64,000 nucleotides of DNA from Quillaja saponaria. Lineage: Eukaryota; Streptophyta; Magnoliopsida; Fabales; Quillajaceae. Below the pieces are notes generated by a model, which worked only from the letters and a program-made list of their open reading frames with translations, had not been told where the DNA came from and did no database searches. Below are positions 61,391 to 64,000 of the stretch, piece after piece. Location: contig CM055607.1 in assembly GCA_029379385.1 (NCBI GenBank), positions 34,407,235 to 34,471,234 on the forward strand, in the 5' to 3' direction. A program made the position numbers and the translations under genes. The number at the start of each line of letters is the position of its first letter. Within the stretch, counting starts at the first letter, position 1.

Positions 61391-63419
61391 ATCGGCTAGT
61401 AATTGTTTTGATAATAAAAAATTATGAGAATTGTGAACTATATTATACTAAGTCATTTTCAAATAATCTTTAATTTAAAATTCGTAAATTTCTACCAACC
61501 CTATGTATCAAGTAATATAATTCCGTGTTAAATTGGTTATCTTATGATCATGACTCATGAGACCGGACCAAATGATGCATTTCCTTTCTTTTTTTTTCTA
61601 GTTTTCATTAATTTGTTAATTAGTTCGTGTTATCTATTTCTTCTACCAAATTTTCTTCAACTTGAAGGTGTCATGGCACACTCATCAATGGGCCAACCTC
61701 TTCTTAAGAATTTGGAAAATGGTGCGACCTTATCTATTGAAAGGGAGGATATGCTCGTTTTCAAGCTCGTAGACTTTTTTTCTTTTACAAATGAAAGGGT
61801 CTCTTTCTTCCCAACTCTTTCAAAGGCTGCCCCTCAAAGCCATCAAGTTATAGCATGCAGTCCATGTTAGTTGGATTCCCACGCTATTCTACTTTGACCA
61901 TTTTAATTATAAAGCAACAAATTCTAATGAAATTCAATTTAATCTTTTAAAGCCATGAATATTAACTTGGTTTCTAAAGAGCTACCTAGCTATTGCTATT
62001 AATTATATATACATGCATGCACCTCTCTTTTGCACTAGAATTAATGCCAAGGGACCACCCACCAAGTTGGTGAAAGCCTGACGCTAGGTATACATGTGTC
62101 GACTCTTAAGCTTGACTCGAAATTTTATCAACTATAGTTGTGAGATTTTAACTCATTAAACTAAGTCAAGTTCGAATTATGTACATTATTGGATTTGAAT
62201 GATTTTTCTATATAAATTTTTGAAAAGTGATGAAAACAAAAACCAAGTCTAGTTTGAAGCTTAAGCTGAGATGATGAGTTAATGGATTAAACTTGAGAAA
62301 AAATTATTAGTTATCTAGTTAATTGAGATATATATATTATACTATTTTTTTTTTTTCCAACATGACTTGAACCTGAATTCGAAAGTTTTAACAAGGAATT
62401 GAGCTTGGCTTGGCTGAGATCTCATTTACACCCATATTTATCATAAAACCTAATTAGCTAGATGAACAAAGGAAAACTCTAATTGATAATTAATAAGTTA
62501 GGTTTTGGTTTCATAAATTAACTAGGGAAGTTAACAAGCAAGAGGGGAACTTAGGCTTTTAATCTTTTTTTATTTGAAAAGAAGTTGAAGGAAGGCCTTA
62601 GACTATGTGGAATGTAAAGTGACCCACCCTAATTAGACAGCTGTGTTTTGGGCCTTTCCTTTTGTCAAAATAGGCCCATTTCATTTTCCTTTTAGAGTAG
62701 TAGCAGGCCGTGATGATTATTTACTCCAATTCTTGGCCCAACCATGTAGAAACGGGTTAGTTAATGGGGCTGGACAGTAAATGGTTTCAGTATTACTAAC
62801 CAGGCCCACAGTGACTCTGGTTTATAGTCTATTCTTCCATTATAAAGCATCTTTAAAATGATTTTTCTAATGAGTGTCCATAAGACATTTATTAATATGA
62901 TAAATATAAAAATTTTGTATTATTAATTATAATGATTGACAAATTCTAAAACTCTAACTCATATTGTTGCACCTTATCAAATACCATTTGAGCATTAGTT
63001 AGAAAACCCTTTTTCAAATTATATACACCTAACCTTCTTCAAATGTTGAATAGGCTTCATTAAGACCCAGAAATGGAAAGAGTCTTAATCAGTTGGAGAC
63101 GAGTTGTTCATTGACTCCAACCCACTAATGGTTGGCTAAGTATTAGGTGCTTTTGCACAATGAAGAAGAAAGATTTGAATAGGCTTAAATTAGTTTTATG
63201 GTAAATGCACACCCATTTATAATGAGAAAAGTTCATGGGCATGGACCAAAATACGATATAGACGGCCTTGATGCGCAATATTACAGTTAACTCCGCCGCC
63301 CATAATACGTGCTTAGTGTAAGCAAGCAAGCAATCGCATTTTTCACTGGATCCATATCCAACCACTAAGTTACTAATATCGATTTATTTTTTAACGGTTA
63401 CTCTTAATAAATACTAATT

Positions 63420-63925
63420 AGTATTTATTCTATGCCTATTGAATACATGATAAGAAATTATTAATCATTATTTAAATATCTTTTATTTTTCTCAATTTTT
63501 GTAGGAATGTGTTTCTATTTATTAGTGTTATAGTCTTTATTTTATACTAGGACACTAATACCCCTAAACTAAATTTAATATTTATTTAAGTAATTATTTC
63601 TAATATATTTTTAATTCCGGTTAGGGTTAGGGTTTATGGTTAGGGTTAAAATTAGGTTTAAAGTTAGGTTAGGGTTAGAGTTGGGGATAGGGAAGACTTA
63701 TTTTAATATATATTTTTTAATTTTAATTTTAAGAATTAAAATTAGATTAGAAATAATTACTTAAATAAATATTGAATTTAGTTTAGGAGTATTGGTGTCC
63801 TAATATAAAATGGGGACTCCAAGACTAATAAATTGAAAACACATTCTTATAAAATATTAGGAAAATAAGAGTATTAAATACTCTTTATCATTTGCTCGGT
63901 GAGCATAAAATAGAAAGACCCTACT
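63420..63925. mobile_element. Long-TIR foldback/MITE enclosing TTAGGG-like motifs
   Basis: The two arms are inverted repeats of roughly 150-200 bases. TAGGACACTAATACCCCTAA (63548-63567) pairs with TTAGGAGTATTGGTGTCCTA (63782-63801), and AATATTTATTTAAGTAATTA pairs with its complement near 63733-63770. Weaker matching extends outward to about 63420 and 63925. The loop (about 63618-63690) contains GGTTAGGGTTAGGGTTT and similar words. No transposase frame. Confidence 0.7.
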
Positions 63926-64000
63926 TATTATTATTGTCATTATTATTTATTTAACGATCATGCATGTTTGCATCAGATATGCGCACTTTGATTTATCACT

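Larger units (their letters stand above)
57779..64000. other. AT-rich spacer with degenerate MITEs
   Basis: The WRKY promoter occupies roughly the first 500 bases. The rest is strongly AT-rich, with (ATA)n at about 59779-59798. I find no gene here. A slightly GC-richer patch at 60970-61080 has a short open frame without a recognisable product. Confidence 0.5.

Noticed and set aside
63618..63690. True telomere or chromosome end
   Set aside because: The TTAGGG words are few, imperfect and flanked by inverted arms of one element, and ordinary AT-rich DNA continues to the right.
1..64000. CRISPR arrays, bacterial operons, phage or defence systems, rRNA
   Set aside because: No regularly spaced repeats and no such genes. 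The window is plant nuclear DNA.

Overview
The window is nuclear DNA of a flowering plant, almost certainly a eudicot. The genes are intron-rich with GT-AG introns, the spacers are AT-rich, and the coding exons match typical dicot nuclear families: plastid SecA, a group IIb WRKY, an ABCB transporter and plant-type cytosolic prolyl-tRNA synthetase. The species cannot be named from the sequence.

Layout, left to right: (1) 3' two-thirds of an ABCB/P-glycoprotein transporter (+, 1-3061); (2) a NIP30/FAM192A-domain nuclear protein (-, 4872-8269) with two apparent single-base insertions; (3) an L-cysteine desulfhydrase-like PLP enzyme (-, 11508-12880); (4) an old Ty1/copia element with both LTRs and a TTTAG target duplication (15537-20298); (5) a decayed plant-type SEC23 gene (+, 21070-24719); (6) an intact 12-exon cytosolic prolyl-tRNA synthetase (+, 26422-31301); (7) a 20-exon plastid SECA1 gene (+, 32356-41488) whose fourth intron starts with GA instead of GT; (8) an intact GH28 pectinase-like gene (+, 46360-49585); (9) a badly decayed DHHC palmitoyltransferase gene (-, about 50429-53810) carrying an 853-bp PIF/Harbinger-type element in an intron; (10) a WRKY47-like transcription factor (-, 55408-57778) with one apparent +1 frameshift in exon 2; (11) about 6 kb of AT-rich spacer with degenerate MITEs, one of which encloses TTAGGG-like motifs.

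The genes are not an operon-like functional set. They are a conserved syntenic block. From recalled Arabidopsis locus positions, ABCB-NIP30-LCD-ProRS-pectinase lie together on chromosome 3 (around At3g62110-62150), and WRKY47-DHHC-SECA1-SEC23-ABCB lie together on chromosome 4 (around At4g01720-01820). This window holds both sets interleaved, as expected for the gene order before that duplication. Within the block, intact genes alternate with lesioned ones: SEC23 and DHHC are clearly pseudogenes, and NIP30, WRKY and SECA1 each carry only one or two small lesions. That pattern suggests ongoing fractionation of one duplicate copy, or, for the single-base cases, assembly errors.

Exon boundaries were placed by hand from reading frame, GT/AG sites and family conservation. 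Summed exon lengths are divisible by three for ProRS (1536), SECA1 (3066), pectinase (1401) and ABCB. They are off by exactly the stated lesions for NIP30 and WRKY.
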